From DATFML01 sp964571225 (GTDB lineage: Bacteria; Pseudomonadota; Gammaproteobacteria; DATFLG01), in contig CAZNBB010000058.1 of assembly GCA_964571225.1 (NCBI GenBank), positions 1 to 22,499 of the forward strand: 22,499 bases of DNA. The letters are read 5' to 3'. The notes below the pieces were generated by a model. That model did no database searches, was not told the origin of the DNA, and worked only from the letters and a program-made list of their open reading frames with translations. Made by a program: the position numbers and the translations under genes. This document shows, piece by piece, positions 1 to 7,197 of the stretch. Numbering within the stretch: the stretch's first letter is position 1; each line of letters begins with the position of its first letter.

Positions 1-1
1 C

Positions 2-1222
2 GTCTACCACCAGCACGGATCGTCGGCGCTGGTGGAGGACGCCCTGCGACACAACCTGTTAGAGTTCTCAGAACTCTTTCTGTTCCTTCTCGCGGCCATG
101 ACATATGTAAATGCCATGGGCGAGCGCCTGGTTTTCGAGACATTACGCTCCAAATTGGTGCGTATGGGCTTCGGCTACCGGCCATTGTTCTGGCTGACCG
201 GGGCCTTGGCCTTTTTTCTTTCACCTTTTCTTGACAATCTCACCACCGCCCTGGTGCTGGCCGCCGTGGTGCTGGCAGTGGGCAAAGACAGCCCCCGCTT
301 CGTCAGCCTGGGCTGCGTGAACATCGTGGTTGCCGCCAACGCCGGCGGCGCCTTCAGTCCGTTCGGCGACATCACCACCCTGATGGTGTGGCAGAAAGGC
401 TTTGTCCAGTTCTGGACATTCTTCACCCTGTTCGTGCCGGCGCTGGTCAACTACGTGGTGCCTGCGGCATTGATGCACTTCGCGGTCCCGAAGGGAATGC
501 CGGACACCGGCGGCAAGCCTGTGCGGCTACGCCGCGGCGGAGCCATGATCATATTTCTGTTTGCGTGCACCGTGGCGACAGCGGTGGCCTTCCACAATTT
601 CCTGGGCCTGCCGCCGGTGCTGGGCATGATGACCGGCTTGGCTTATCTGCAGTTCTACGGCTACTACCTGAAGGTCACCCACAAACCGTCCCCGTCGGAC
701 CGGGACGACTACGGTCAGGCCGGGGACATGGTGCCCATTGCGGGCGACGAGGAACGTTTCGACGTGTTCCGTCGCCTTGCGCAGTCGGAATGGGACACCC
801 TGCTGTTCTTCTACGGCGTCGTGCTGTGCGTGGGCGGGCTCGGCTTTCTGGGTTACCTGACCCTGGTTTCCGAAGCCATGTACGTGCACATCGGCGCTAC
901 CTACGCCAACATCATGGTCGGGTTGCTGTCGTCCGTGGTGGACAACATACCGGTGATGTTCGCGGTACTGACCATGCAGCCCGACATGTCGGTGGGCCAA
1001 TGGCTGCTGGTGACACTGACGGCCGGCGTCGGCGGCAGCCTGCTGTCCATCGGCTCGGCCGCCGGCGTGGCCCTGATGGGCCAGGCCCGCGGCAAGTACA
1101 CCTTCTTCAGCCACCTAAAATGGACCCCGGCGGTCCTCGCCGGCTACGCCGCCAGTATTGCCGTGCACCTGTGGATCAACGCCGGCACCTTCACCTCAAC
1201 GGCGACCCCACTGGCTCATTAG
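2..1222 (+). CDS. nhaD: NhaD-type Na+/H+ antiporter, C-terminal part (5' end outside window)
   Basis: This is an integral inner-membrane protein of the NhaD family (ion transporter superfamily), which exchanges cytoplasmic Na+ or Li+ for protons and supports growth in salt or alkali. The reading frame is open from base 2, and the residues before the first GTG at 32 (frame reads YHQHGSSALVED) look like normal NhaD sequence, so the gene begins upstream of the window. About 406 residues are present; full NhaD proteins are usually somewhat longer. Visible family signatures are the SPFLDN motif in a hydrophobic segment, followed by an AANAGGAFSPFGD stretch and, near the C-terminus, SSVVDNIPV. These paired Asp-Asn elements lie in the discontinuous helices of the superfamily. 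The frame ends at TAG, 128 bp before the convergent dnaQ stop. The intervening sequence shows no clear terminator with a T-run. Confidence 0.93.
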   Translation, partial: VYHQHGSSALVEDALRHNLLEFSELFLFLLAAMTYVNAMGERLVFETLRSKLVRMGFGYRPLFWLTGALAFFLSPFLDNLTTALVLAAVVLAVGKDSPRFVSLGCVNIVVAANAGGAFSPFGDITTLMVWQKGFVQFWTFFTLFVPALVNYVVPAALMHFAVPKGMPDTGGKPVRLRRGGAMIIFLFACTVATAVAFHNFLGLPPVLGMMTGLAYLQFYGYYLKVTHKPSPSDRDDYGQAGDMVPIAGDEERFDVFRRLAQSEWDTLLFFYGVVLCVGGLGFLGYLTLVSEAMYVHIGATYANIMVGLLSSVVDNIPVMFAVLTMQPDMSVGQWLLVTLTAGVGGSLLSIGSAAGVALMGQARGKYTFFSHLKWTPAVLAGYAASIAVHLWINAGTFTSTATPLAH

Positions 1223-1350
1223 AACAAAGGCTCCGCTCCGTCACCACGCCACTTGGGCTGCGCCGTGCAAGCCCGGCTACGGCACTGTCGGTCACCCGCG
1301 CCGATAACCCGCAACTGTGGCGATCAACCCGGCAGGCCAGGCGCGGCCGG

Positions 1351-2085
1351 CTAGCCCGGTTCATCTCCGCCCTCCGACGACTCCAGCGTTGTCCAGACAC
1401 AGGACCCGCTGACCGCGGCAATGGCCTCCAGCCGGCTGGCGTGGGCGGCCAGTTCCTCGGCATCGGCGCGGATCACCGGCAGTGGCGCCCGACCTGGAGC
1501 CAGTGGCCGGATGGTGCTGACGCCGGTCCGGTCCGCATCGCCGCTGCCGTCCAGGGACAGTGTGACCTGGCCCCCGGTCATGGCCAGATACACATCCGCC
1601 AGAATCTCCGCGTCCAGCAACGCGCCGTGCAGGTCCCGGTGACTGTTGTCGATGGCGTAGCGCTTGCAAAGCGCATCCAGACTGTTGCGTTGGCCGGGGT
1701 GCAGCTGGCGGGCCAGGGCCAACGTGTCCAGCACGGTGCAATGGTCGGCCACCTGGCCGCGCTCCTCGCCCAGCATCGCGAGCTCGCTGTTGAGAAACGC
1801 CACGTCGAAGGGTGCGTTGTGGATGATCAGCTCGGCGCCATCCACGAACGCCAGGAAATCGCCTACCACGTCCCGAAAGCGCGGCTTGTCGGCAAGCGAT
1901 TCGTTTGTGATACCGTGCACTTCCACGGCACCCGGATCGATCTCCCGATCGGGCTGCAGGTACTGATGGTAGGTGTTGCCCGTCAGCCGGCGATTGGAAA
2001 GCTCCACGCAGCCGATTTCGATGATGCGGTGACCCTGGGACGGCTCGAGACCCGTCGTTTCCGTGTCCAGCACGATTTGACGCAC
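1351..2085 (-). CDS. dnaQ: DNA polymerase III epsilon subunit (3'-5' proofreading exonuclease)
   Basis: This gene encodes the proofreading subunit of the replicative polymerase core, which removes misincorporated 3' nucleotides. The 244 residues match the usual length of about 243. The DEDDh exonuclease motifs are complete: D7 and E9 in LDTETTG (Exo I), D94 in HNAPFD (Exo II), and H153 and D158 in DLHGALLDAE (Exo III). The C-terminal 60 residues or so correspond to the segment that binds the alpha subunit and are rich in Ala and Pro. The start is GTG at 2085, with AGAGGA eight bases upstream. It lies 53 bp downstream of rnhA on the same strand, so co-transcription is likely. This is the Pseudomonas-type co-directional arrangement rather than the divergent one of E. 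coli. Confidence 0.96.
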   Translation of the reverse strand: MRQIVLDTETTGLEPSQGHRIIEIGCVELSNRRLTGNTYHQYLQPDREIDPGAVEVHGITNESLADKPRFRDVVGDFLAFVDGAELIIHNAPFDVAFLNSELAMLGEERGQVADHCTVLDTLALARQLHPGQRNSLDALCKRYAIDNSHRDLHGALLDAEILADVYLAMTGGQVTLSLDGSGDADRTGVSTIRPLAPGRAPLPVIRADAEELAAHASRLEAIAAVSGSCVWTTLESSEGGDEPG

Positions 2086-2138
2086 GTCGTGATTCCTCTT
2101 AGGTCGCAGGCCCGCGCGGAACGCCCGCGCACCGCCCG

Positions 2139-2585
2139 TCAGTCGCCCAGTTCGTCGATACCGCGGTTCGCCAGTTGATCGGCACGCTCGTTTTCAGGAT
2201 GTCCCGTGTGCCCCCGCACCCAGTGCCATTCCACCTGATGGGGACCTGCGGCCGCCTCCAGGCGCTGCCAAAGATCTGCGTTCTTCACCGGCTTGCGGGC
2301 CGATGTCTTCCAGCCACGACGTTTCCAGTCCGCGATCCACTCGGTGATGCCCTTGCGCACATACTGCGAATCGGTGGTGAGCGTCACCTGGCAGGGCCGC
2401 TTCAGCGCCTCCAGCGCGCGTATGGCAGCGGTCAACTCCATGCGGTTGTTGGTGGTCATCGGCTCGCCACCGTGCAAGGTGCGCTCATGGTTTCCATAGC
2501 GCAGCAACACCCCCCACCCTCCGGGACCAGGGTTTCCGCGGCAAGCCCCGTCCGTGAACGCTTCCACCTTATCCACCGCGCCCAT
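2139..2585 (-). CDS. rnhA: Ribonuclease HI
   Basis: RNase HI cleaves the RNA strand of RNA-DNA hybrids, removing R-loops and contributing to primer removal in the cytoplasm. The protein has 148 residues (E. coli 155). All metal-binding carboxylates are present: D12 in FTDGAC, E50 in NRMEL, D72 in TTDSQY and D136 in NERADQLA, plus the assisting H126 in the GHTGHPEN loop. The basic handle region with two Trp-rich stretches (ADWKRRGWKT, about 86-94) is intact. The start codon lies inside the 3' end of the upstream methyltransferase gene, a 17-bp overlap that suggests translational coupling. dnaQ follows 53 bp downstream. Confidence 0.96.
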   Translation of the reverse strand: MGAVDKVEAFTDGACRGNPGPGGWGVLLRYGNHERTLHGGEPMTTNNRMELTAAIRALEALKRPCQVTLTTDSQYVRKGITEWIADWKRRGWKTSARKPVKNADLWQRLEAAAGPHQVEWHWVRGHTGHPENERADQLANRGIDELGD

Positions 2586-3357
2586 ACCCCCGATGGGTGG
2601 GTCCCGCGATGCCGGCGGCCACGAAACGGCGACGCGGCCGCCAGCGCGGCCGCAACGGCGTCATACCCGCCACACGCTTGCGGGCCAACAGCAGATATCC
2701 CGCCGCGCCGGGCAACCAGCCTCGGCGCCCGAGACTGTCCAGAAAAGCCAACTTCTGCAGGGCACCATGGCGCTTCAAGGGGGGGCGGTAGAACACGCGG
2801 CGTACCGAAAGGGTGTCGAAGCCAAGCAGCGCAAGCCAATCTTTGATGCGCGTCACACTTATGAAACGGGAACTCCAGGGCAACTGTCCGCGCCAACCGA
2901 TCAAAAACCGCCGCACACCCCAACAGCTGAACGGATTGAAGCCGATAACAATCACATGACCTTCCGGAATCAGACAGCGTTCAGCCTCGCGAAGCACCTG
3001 ATGGGGATCGTCCGTCAATTCCAGCGTATGGGGCAATACCAGCATGTCCAGACTGTCGGTCGCCAGGGGCAGCGCATCCGCCGCGCCATACAGACCGGCC
3101 TGGGCACCGGCGTCGCGGCGCATGAACACATGATGCGGAATCCGGCTTCCACAAAGCACATCGTCCTCCCAGGGCGGATCGACCACCAGCAGGTGGTAAC
3201 CGAACAGGGTGGGCAGAAATTCATCGATTGCCTGTGCTTCGGCGATGCCCAGCAGACGTCCCAGGGGCTGGGAATACCATTCCCGCAGGCGGCGGGGCAG
3301 CGAATCCGGGAGCGTAGGCCTGCGTACCGAGTCCATAAGCGGATGATGATACCTCAC
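2569..3357 (-). CDS. Class I SAM-dependent methyltransferase-like protein (YafS / PA1814 type)
   Basis: A 262-residue protein in the position occupied by E. coli yafS and the P. aeruginosa PA1814 homologue, next to rnhA. It has the Methyltransf_11 layout: a beta-strand LLVVDPPWED near 56-65 at the place of motif I, then ADALPLATDSLDMLVLPHTLE (acidic strand and motif II region), DPHQVLREAERCLIPEGHVIVIGFNP (motif III) and a basic C-terminus. The canonical glycine-rich GxGxG loop is not visible, as I recall for this subgroup, so catalytic activity and substrate are unknown. The start is uncertain: GTG at 3357 gives the longest frame, ATG at 3336 is the alternative, and neither has a strong ribosome site. 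The gene runs into rnhA with a 17-bp overlap and is divergent from mltD. gloB, which separates these two genes in E. coli and Pseudomonas, is absent. Confidence 0.82.
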   Translation of the reverse strand: MRYHHPLMDSVRRPTLPDSLPRRLREWYSQPLGRLLGIAEAQAIDEFLPTLFGYHLLVVDPPWEDDVLCGSRIPHHVFMRRDAGAQAGLYGAADALPLATDSLDMLVLPHTLELTDDPHQVLREAERCLIPEGHVIVIGFNPFSCWGVRRFLIGWRGQLPWSSRFISVTRIKDWLALLGFDTLSVRRVFYRPPLKRHGALQKLAFLDSLGRRGWLPGAAGYLLLARKRVAGMTPLRPRWRPRRRFVAAGIAGPTHRGYGRGG

Positions 3358-3570
3358 TTGGCCATAACGTGCCGACGCCCAACAAGCATTAAAGGTTGAC
3401 CCGCGCCCTGCCGACTGTCAGCATAATACGGATGATACTCAACGATGCCTGCGCACAAGACCCTTTCTCGGCCTACACGTGCCCCGTCCCGTGCTCCACG
3501 GGCATGCAGCGCGGGCATTGCACACCGCCCTTCTCTTCGTCTCGCAGTCCGCAGAATTTACTGTAGAGCG

Positions 3571-5727
3571 ATGCCACTGCGCGACCTGTTGATACTGGCC
3601 GGCATCGCATTGCTCCTGAACGGGTGCGCCGATTCCCCTTGGAGACAGGGACCGTTGCATCCGGTCTCGGCGCCGTCCGCCAGCACGACGCCACCTCCAC
3701 CGGTCGCTCAACCGTCCGAGCCCGAAGCCACCGTAACGGGAACCGCCACGCCCGCCGCGAACCCCGCACCCGTCGCCGCGGCGGCGAACGATTCCGCGCC
3801 CCAGGCCCAAGACACCGGCGCTGACCAGACGACGACCGCCGCATCGGCCGATAACGGCCAGAGCACGGATCAGGACGAGAACTTGTGGGTTGCCATGCGG
3901 GCCGGCTTCCGACTCGATACCACCGACCACCCGCGCATCGATGCGCAACTCAGGTGGTATGCCCATCACCAGAAGTACCTGGACCGGGTATTCGAACGTG
4001 CGCGCCCGTACCTGCACTACATTCTCAAGCAGGTGCAGAAGAGGCACATGCCCACCGAGATCGCCCTGCTGCCGGTGGTCGAGAGCGCGTTCCGCCCGTT
4101 CGCCTATTCCCACGTGCGGGCCGCCGGCCTATGGCAGTTCATTCCCTCCACCGGACGGCGCTTCGGCCTGAAGCAGGACTGGTGGTACGACGGCCGCCGC
4201 GACGTGATTCAGTCGACCAAGGCCGCCCTGGACTACCTCCAACAGTTGCACGACGACTGCAATAACGACTGGCTGTTGGCGCTGGCCGCCTACAATTCGG
4301 GGGAAGGCACTGTCCTAAACGCCATCCGCTACAACGAGCGTCGGGGACGTCCCACCGACTTCTGGCATCTGGATCTGCCCAAGGAAACGCGCAACTATGT
4401 GCCCAAGTTGCTGGCGTTGCGCGAGGTCGTGCAGAAGCCGCAGAAATATGGGGTGGAGCTGGAGCAGATCAACGACGCCCCCTATCTCACCACGGTGAAC
4501 ACCGGCGGTCAGATCGACCTGGGCCTGGCCGCGAAACTCGCCGGCATCTCCCTGAAGGAGCTCTATCATCTGAACCCCGGATTCAATCGCTGGGCCACCG
4601 ATCCCAACGGCCCCCATCGGCTCGTGCTGCCCATCGACGCTGCCGATCGCTTCGAGGAAAAGCTGGCAAAGGTGCCCAAGGACGACCGCATGCGGTGGCA
4701 GCGCCACATGGTGCGCCCGGGCGAGACGCTGGGCGGCATCGCCGACCGCTATCACACCACCACTGCCTTGCTGCGCAAGGTCAACAAGCTGCACGGCAAC
4801 CTGATTCGTGCCGGCCACCACCTGCTCATCCCGGTCGCCAGCCGCCAGTTGGACAAGTACGCGTTCAGCGAGATCGAGCGCCAGCTGCATGCCCAGGCCC
4901 GGCTGCGCGACGGACGCCGGGTGCGCTACACAGTGCGCAGCGGTGACAATCTATGGGTCATCGCGCGCCGCTATCACGTCGGCGTTCGCGAGCTGGCACG
5001 CTGGAACGGCATGGCCACTCGGGACGCCCTGCACATCGGCCAGAAGCTGGTGCTATGGGTGCGTTCCGGCGGCTATTACACGCGGTCCGCCCGCGCCGCC
5101 GAACCGGCGCGACTCGGCAACCACAAGGTTCACTACACGGTTCGCAAGGGCGACAGCCTATGGGTCATCGCTCAACACTACCACGTCGGCGTTCATCAGC
5201 TCGCGGAATGGAACGGCCTCGCCAAGCGGGACGCTCTGCATATCGGCCAGAAGCTGGTAGTGCGGCCCGCCGCAGGCGATCATCAGAGTCGGCACACCGC
5301 CCGCGCTACCGCATCGGCGAAGCCCTCAGGCGGCCATAGGCTCCACTACACGGTTCGCAGGGGCGACAGCCTGTGGGTCATTGCCCATCGCTACAAGGTG
5401 GATGTCGGCCAACTGGCGGCCTGGAACGGCCTGGCCAAGCGCGATGCCCTGCACATCGGACAAAAGCTGGTGTTGTGGCCCCAGTCCGGCATCAGCCACT
5501 TGGAACGCTCGGCAAGCGCGGCTGGCGACAATCTGCCGGCGCCGGTGGTCCAGGCCGTGCGCTATACGGTCCACCGCGGCGATTCCCTGTCCGCCATTTC
5601 CCAACGCTTTCGGGTCAGCGTGAACGAGCTGCGCCGTTGGAACGATCTGCACAAGCATGAGTACCTGCAGCCCGGTCAGGAGCTGAAGGTGTTCGTGGAC
5701 GTCACCCGCCAGGCTGACAACAGCTGA
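3571..5727 (+). CDS. mltD: MltD-type membrane-bound lytic murein transglycosylase with five LysM domains
   Basis: This enzyme cleaves peptidoglycan between MurNAc and GlcNAc, forming 1,6-anhydro ends during cell-wall turnover. I chose ATG 3571, not the upstream in-frame ATG at 3445, because it directly begins a lipoprotein signal (MPLRDLLILAGIALLLNGC). The product is then about 718 residues. After the lipobox cysteine comes a Pro/Ala/Thr-rich linker of about 80 residues, then the SLT (GH23) domain. Its catalytic Glu is E171 in VVESAF, followed by AAGLWQFIPSTGRRFGL and LAAYNSGEGTV. Five LysM peptidoglycan-binding modules follow, near residues 377-424, 450-496, 519-565, 590-636 and 662-710. E. 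coli MltD has about 452 residues and fewer LysM modules, so this protein is C-terminally expanded. A TTGACC box lies at 3396-3401, but its spacing to CATAAT (3422-3427) is 20 bp, so the promoter is unproven. Confidence 0.93.
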   Translation: MPLRDLLILAGIALLLNGCADSPWRQGPLHPVSAPSASTTPPPPVAQPSEPEATVTGTATPAANPAPVAAAANDSAPQAQDTGADQTTTAASADNGQSTDQDENLWVAMRAGFRLDTTDHPRIDAQLRWYAHHQKYLDRVFERARPYLHYILKQVQKRHMPTEIALLPVVESAFRPFAYSHVRAAGLWQFIPSTGRRFGLKQDWWYDGRRDVIQSTKAALDYLQQLHDDCNNDWLLALAAYNSGEGTVLNAIRYNERRGRPTDFWHLDLPKETRNYVPKLLALREVVQKPQKYGVELEQINDAPYLTTVNTGGQIDLGLAAKLAGISLKELYHLNPGFNRWATDPNGPHRLVLPIDAADRFEEKLAKVPKDDRMRWQRHMVRPGETLGGIADRYHTTTALLRKVNKLHGNLIRAGHHLLIPVASRQLDKYAFSEIERQLHAQARLRDGRRVRYTVRSGDNLWVIARRYHVGVRELARWNGMATRDALHIGQKLVLWVRSGGYYTRSARAAEPARLGNHKVHYTVRKGDSLWVIAQHYHVGVHQLAEWNGLAKRDALHIGQKLVVRPAAGDHQSRHTARATASAKPSGGHRLHYTVRRGDSLWVIAHRYKVDVGQLAAWNGLAKRDALHIGQKLVLWPQSGISHLERSASAAGDNLPAPVVQAVRYTVHRGDSLSAISQRFRVSVNELRRWNDLHKHEYLQPGQELKVFVDVTRQADNS
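4918..5481 (+). repeat. Three near-identical LysM-coding tandem units inside mltD
   Basis: LysM modules 2, 3 and 4 of the transglycosylase are encoded by similar units starting near 4918, 5125 and 5338, about 207-213 bp apart, separated by Ala/Arg/Ser-rich linkers. Each carries YTVRxGDxLWVIAxxY and later RDALHIGQKLV. The DNA is also similar, for example TGGGTCAT and a conserved ATCGG[CA]CA[GA]AAGCTGGT block. Modules 1 and 5 are much more divergent, which suggests recent local duplication of the central unit. Copy number may vary between strains. Confidence 0.85.
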
Positions 5728-5841
5728 ACGAAACGGCACGTGATGGGGGCGGTTCCGCCCGGCGTCGTCCTCCCCGAAACTGTCGGACCCTACGCCACCC
5801 GGTCAGTGCCGGCCGCTCCCCTCATCTACTCGCCCACATAG

Positions 5842-5869
5842 CCCGCCCCTGGACCTGTCTGCGGGCGGG
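5842..5869. terminator. GC-rich hairpin between convergent mltD and aminotransferase genes
   Basis: CCCGCCC (5842-5848) pairs with GGGCGGG (5863-5869) around a 14-nt loop in the 194-bp convergent gap. A second, shorter hairpin, GGGCG-GTTC-CGCCC, lies at 5747-5760, about 20 bp after the mltD stop. Neither is followed by a T-run on either strand, so intrinsic termination is only a possibility. Nothing else recognisable lies in this gap. Confidence 0.3.
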
Positions 5870-5921
5870 GCGCGCCGGGCATGGAGATGGACTGGATTCA
5901 GCCCCGGGAAGGCTACGTTGC

Positions 5922-7115
5922 TCAGTTGGCTCCCTGGGCCGCATAGGCGGCGCGGGCGGCAGCCACGGCCTGCCCTGACTCGACGGGCGCTCCCATACCG
6001 GTCAGCACCGCATCCAGCGCTCCCAGACACAGCAGAACATTGCGTCGGCTGCTGGCGTAGCCCATCAGCCCGATCCGCCAGATCTTGCCGGCCATGGTGC
6101 CCAGCCCGGCGCCGATCTCCAGGCTGTACTCTTCCAGAAGCCGGCCGCGCACGGCTGCGTCGTCAACCCCCTCGGGGATGGTCACCGCATTGAGCTGAGG
6201 GAGGCGTTCCTCAGGGCGGACCACGAACGCCAACCCCATGGCCTCAATCCCGGCACGCAACGCCTCGTGGTTGCGGCGGTGCCGGCTCCAGGCATTCTCG
6301 ATGCCCTCTTCGCTCAGCAGCACCAGGGCTTCGTGCAGGGCGTACAAGGTGTTGATGGGAGCGGTGTGGTGATAGGCCCGCTTGCCGCCACCACCCCAGT
6401 ACCCGAGTACCAGGTTGAGGTCCAGGAACCAGCTCTGCACCTTGGTCCGGCGATTCTGGACCACCTCCATGGCACGCTCGCTGAAGGTCACCGGCGAGAG
6501 CCCCGGTACGCAGGAAAGACATTTCTGGGACCCGGAATAGACGGCGTCCGCGCCCCATTCGTCCACCAGTACAGGGGTACCGCCCAAGGACGTCACCGTA
6601 TCCACGATGGTCAGGCAGTCGTGGCGCTGGGCCACTTCGCACAAAGTCTTGGCGTCCGACTGGGCACCGGTGGACGTCTCCGCATGGACGAAGGCGAGGA
6701 TCTTGGCATCCGGATGGGCCTTGAGCGCGTCCTCCACCTTCTCGGGGTCTACGGCGCTGCCCCAGGCGTCCTCCACCATCACCGCGGTGGCGCCGCAGCG
6801 CTCCACGTTCTCCTTCATGCGCCCGCCGAACACGCCGTTCTGGCACACCACCACCTTGTCTCCCGGCTCCACCAGGTTCACAAAACAGGTCTCCATACCC
6901 GCGGAACCGGGAGCCGAGACCGGCATGGTGAGAGTGTTTTCCGTTTGGAAGGCGTAGCGCATCAGTTCCTTGAGTTCGTCCATCATGGAGACGAACATCG
7001 GGTCCAGATGTCCGATGGTGGGCCGCGCCATGGCCTCCAGAATGCGAGGGTCGACGTCCGAGGGGCCGGGGCCCATCAGGGTGCGCACCGGCGGGTGAAA
7101 GGACTGGATGCTCAT
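5922..7115 (-). CDS. Class V PLP aminotransferase (serine/alanine-glyoxylate aminotransferase type)
   Basis: A 397-residue fold-type I PLP enzyme of the AGXT/serine-glyoxylate aminotransferase group, which transfers an amino group from alanine or serine to an oxo-acid such as glyoxylate. Visible features are the N-terminal MGPGPSDVDPRILEAM, the phosphate-contact region around SAPGSAGME (68-76), AETSTGAQ (145-152), the cofactor Asp in VDTVTSLGG (D172), the Schiff-base lysine K198 in YSGSQKCL, and a C-terminal WRIGLMGYAS. ATG at 7115 has a strong AAGGAG site. The gene lies 82 bp downstream of the ABC transporter ATPase on the same strand. The gap holds TAAAAT (7165-7160), a possible -10, so it could be read through from the transporter or have its own weak promoter. 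Exact substrate pair is not decidable from sequence; a phosphonate (AEP) transaminase is a less likely alternative. Confidence 0.88.
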   Translation of the reverse strand: MSIQSFHPPVRTLMGPGPSDVDPRILEAMARPTIGHLDPMFVSMMDELKELMRYAFQTENTLTMPVSAPGSAGMETCFVNLVEPGDKVVVCQNGVFGGRMKENVERCGATAVMVEDAWGSAVDPEKVEDALKAHPDAKILAFVHAETSTGAQSDAKTLCEVAQRHDCLTIVDTVTSLGGTPVLVDEWGADAVYSGSQKCLSCVPGLSPVTFSERAMEVVQNRRTKVQSWFLDLNLVLGYWGGGGKRAYHHTAPINTLYALHEALVLLSEEGIENAWSRHRRNHEALRAGIEAMGLAFVVRPEERLPQLNAVTIPEGVDDAAVRGRLLEEYSLEIGAGLGTMAGKIWRIGLMGYASSRRNVLLCLGALDAVLTGMGAPVESGQAVAAARAAYAAQGAN

Positions 7116-7197
7116 GGGTCTCCTTTATTCTGACAACCGCGGCGCGGCGAAAAACGGCTATTTTACCATCTGAGAGGACCGGATTAACCCCACCGGC

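Noticed and set aside
1223..1350. Possible terminator between nhaD and dnaQ
   Set aside because: Only short GC stems such as GGGCT/AGCCC near 1254-1274, with no T-run.
388..2178. Open frame of 596 codons on the plus strand across nhaD and dnaQ
   Set aside because: It crosses two well-supported genes in other frames and has a low-complexity Arg/Pro-rich translation.
3396..3427. Promoter TTGACC / CATAAT upstream of mltD
   Set aside because: The 20-bp spacing is outside the usual 16-18 bp range; noted only in the mltD entry.
3445..3570. N-terminal extension of the mltD frame
   Set aside because: An Arg/Pro-rich 42-residue leader before a perfect lipoprotein signal is implausible; the start at 3571 fits the family.
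4918..5481. Regular repeats that could suggest a CRISPR array
   Set aside because: The repeats are in-frame LysM-coding units of about 140 bp with coding linkers, far larger than CRISPR repeats.
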